A DNA stretch of 64,000 bases from an uncultured Paludibaculum sp. (GTDB lineage: Bacteria; Acidobacteriota; Terriglobia; Bryobacterales; Bryobacteraceae): assembly GCF_963665245.1 (NCBI RefSeq), contig NZ_OY762269.1, positions 806,001-870,000 of the forward strand, read 5' to 3'. Positions 62,931 through 64,000 of the stretch are shown piece after piece. Each line of letters starts with the position of its first letter. Position 1 is the stretch's first letter. The position numbers were made by a program, and so were the translations under genes. The notes beneath the pieces were generated by a model that saw only the letters and a list, made by a program, of their open reading frames with translations, did no database searches and was not told the DNA's origin.

Positions 62931-63883
62931 TTGTCGATCCGACCGTGAAGCTCCTCGCAAATTGATGTCATCATTCGCTTGACAGCAGGAGTCACATTCG
63001 TCCCCTTTACGCTCCAAACTGGCCATCCCATATTAACCGACTCCGGCACTCCGATCATATTTCTCCCGATCGAATTAATTACATCGCCCTTCCAGGCTCG
63101 CCTGAGTGCTGCAATTTGTTCAGTATGGATGTTAGTGAGCCCTGAGCGCGCCCGTCCGGCATGCTTCACAAGGAATGGCACAATTCCTGCCAGATTGGTT
63201 TTGGGCACAAAGTTCTTCGGAACGTCATCGTTATGGATATTTGCAGTGGTCCGTAGGTATTGCAGTTTTGTATCAATCTTGTTTTGCACGAGACTGCGAA
63301 AGTGAGTTACGCCGCGACTTGATAGATCATCTGGTATTACTGGTATTATATAGCAATCGCTGGCAGCCAGAGCATTCTGGCTTACAATTTTAGTCGCTGG
63401 TGGACAATCGAAGAGTATATAGTCATATTGATTATGGGCGTCAACCTGATCGAGCCAGCTGGCCAGTAGCGTCCTTTTGTCCCAATCTGACAGCGTTGGG
63501 TTTCCATAGGTGGTTGATGCGAGATCAATTTCAGTATCATCTAGCTCAAATTGAGCGCTGACAAAGTCCAGCGTTGGGTAATGTGCCTTAGCCCATGCCG
63601 CCTTCTCGCCGTATACATTTTTGATAATTAATTCATCCTTCGGCATCGGGACTTTGCGATTGCAGAACGATTGAAACACTCGGTTTATCGTGTTCTGTGA
63701 TGTGACATTTCTCTGCCACAGGGCTTGGCCCAAAACAACTATCGATAGGCTCGATTGGTGGTCTATGTCGATAACTAGAACTCGTTTTTGGCGCGCCGCA
63801 AGATGGGCCGCCAAATGCAGGGATAGTGTAGTCTTGCCAACCCCCCCCTTGAAGTTAATGATCGAGACCTTCTTTGCCGCCAC
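62927..63883 (-). CDS. ParA/MinD-like P-loop ATPase
   Basis: A 318-residue ATPase starting with GTG at 63883 (GGAG just upstream). The deviant Walker A motif KGGVGKTT (residues 12-19) identifies the ParA/Soj family, with VLVIDIDHQSSLS as switch I region and YDYILFDCPPATK as Walker B. Family members segregate plasmids or chromosomes, or position protein complexes. A long insertion around residues 65-130 and the lack of an adjacent ParB suggest a specialised accessory-element ATPase. Codon use is more AT-rich than in the rest of the window, consistent with transfer. Confidence 0.88.
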   Translation of the reverse strand: MAAKKVSIINFKGGVGKTTLSLHLAAHLAARQKRVLVIDIDHQSSLSIVVLGQALWQRNVTSQNTINRVFQSFCNRKVPMPKDELIIKNVYGEKAAWAKAHYPTLDFVSAQFELDDTEIDLASTTYGNPTLSDWDKRTLLASWLDQVDAHNQYDYILFDCPPATKIVSQNALAASDCYIIPVIPDDLSSRGVTHFRSLVQNKIDTKLQYLRTTANIHNDDVPKNFVPKTNLAGIVPFLVKHAGRARSGLTNIHTEQIAALRRAWKGDVINSIGRNMIGVPESVNMGWPVWSVKGTNVTPAVKRMMTSICEELHGRIDK

Positions 63884-64000
63884 CTATGCTCCGCCTTTCA
63901 TCTGCACCAGCTCAGCTCAACTCAGCTCCCGAAGGGATGCTTCCAATATATGCTATCTGATTTCATTGTCTCCGATCTTCTGAGGGCAACGGGTCCTAGA
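63884..64000. other. Upstream region of the ParA-like operon (window end)
   Basis: AT-rich 117 bp. On the minus strand TATATT (complement near 63947-63952) could be a -10 element. Short direct repeats CAGCTCAACTCAGCTC are present near 63910-63927. No gene is visible. Confidence 0.35.

Overview
The window is high-GC, gene-dense chromosomal DNA. It looks like a soil Acidobacteriota of the Solibacter/Bryobacter/Paludibaculum type. The signs are three very large Oar-like TonB-dependent receptors with a carboxypeptidase-regulatory N-terminal domain, several enzymes with twin-arginine (RRxF/L) leaders from the sugar isomerase, Gfo/Idh/MocA, GH51-like and sialidase families, an HME-type metal efflux operon, and IS21/IS66 debris. 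The taxonomic call is inference from gene content; no rRNA or marker gene is present.

Layout. 1-2.7 kb: the right part of an IS21-family element (IstA C-terminus, IstB, an end with three 23-bp-spaced repeats), followed by decayed transposase pieces. 2.7-13.1 kb: a divergent cluster that I do not recognise as any described pathway. The leftward operon encodes two GNAT-like proteins and a GH3-type adenylating enzyme. The rightward, tightly overlapping operon encodes four B12-binding-type radical SAM proteins, a SnoaL-like lipoprotein and a polytopic membrane protein. 13.6-19.5 kb: WrbA, a Tat-exported sugar isomerase/epimerase, a Tat-exported Gfo/Idh/MocA oxidoreductase, and an ArsR-type repressor facing two SDR genes across a clear inverted repeat. 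19.5-25.4 kb: a small Cys/His-rich exported protein, then a CzcCBA-like tripartite efflux system. 25.4-31.4 kb: Oar-like receptor 1, a PanE/ApbA reductase and a glycosyltransferase-like protein.

31.6-38.4 kb is a nitrogen-assimilation block: glnE, a MOSC protein and glnA leftward, and a second, divergent-type glutamine synthetase head-to-head with glnA. 38.6-48.1 kb: Oar-like receptor 2, a GH51-like glycosidase, a histidine kinase/LuxR-type response regulator pair, a bestrophin-family channel and a tandem universal stress protein.

48.1-58.7 kb appears to be one sugar-acid/glycan utilisation regulon. A FadR-type GntR regulator with an MFS transporter faces a dehydrogenase-sialidase-aldolase operon, and a receptor-sialidase operon follows. 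Four copies of a TCTGA-N4-TCAGA-like site flank or overlap two recognisable sigma-70 promoters in the two control regions, so all three transcription units are probably under the same repressor.

58.7-64 kb is accessory DNA: five tandem copies of a 103-104 bp non-coding repeat, a long stretch without recognisable genes, an overlapping two-gene unit of unknown function (zinc-ribbon protein plus helical partner), a possible 5' fragment of a group II intron, and a ParA-like ATPase coupled to a small partner. This end is visibly more AT-rich than the rest and probably horizontally acquired.
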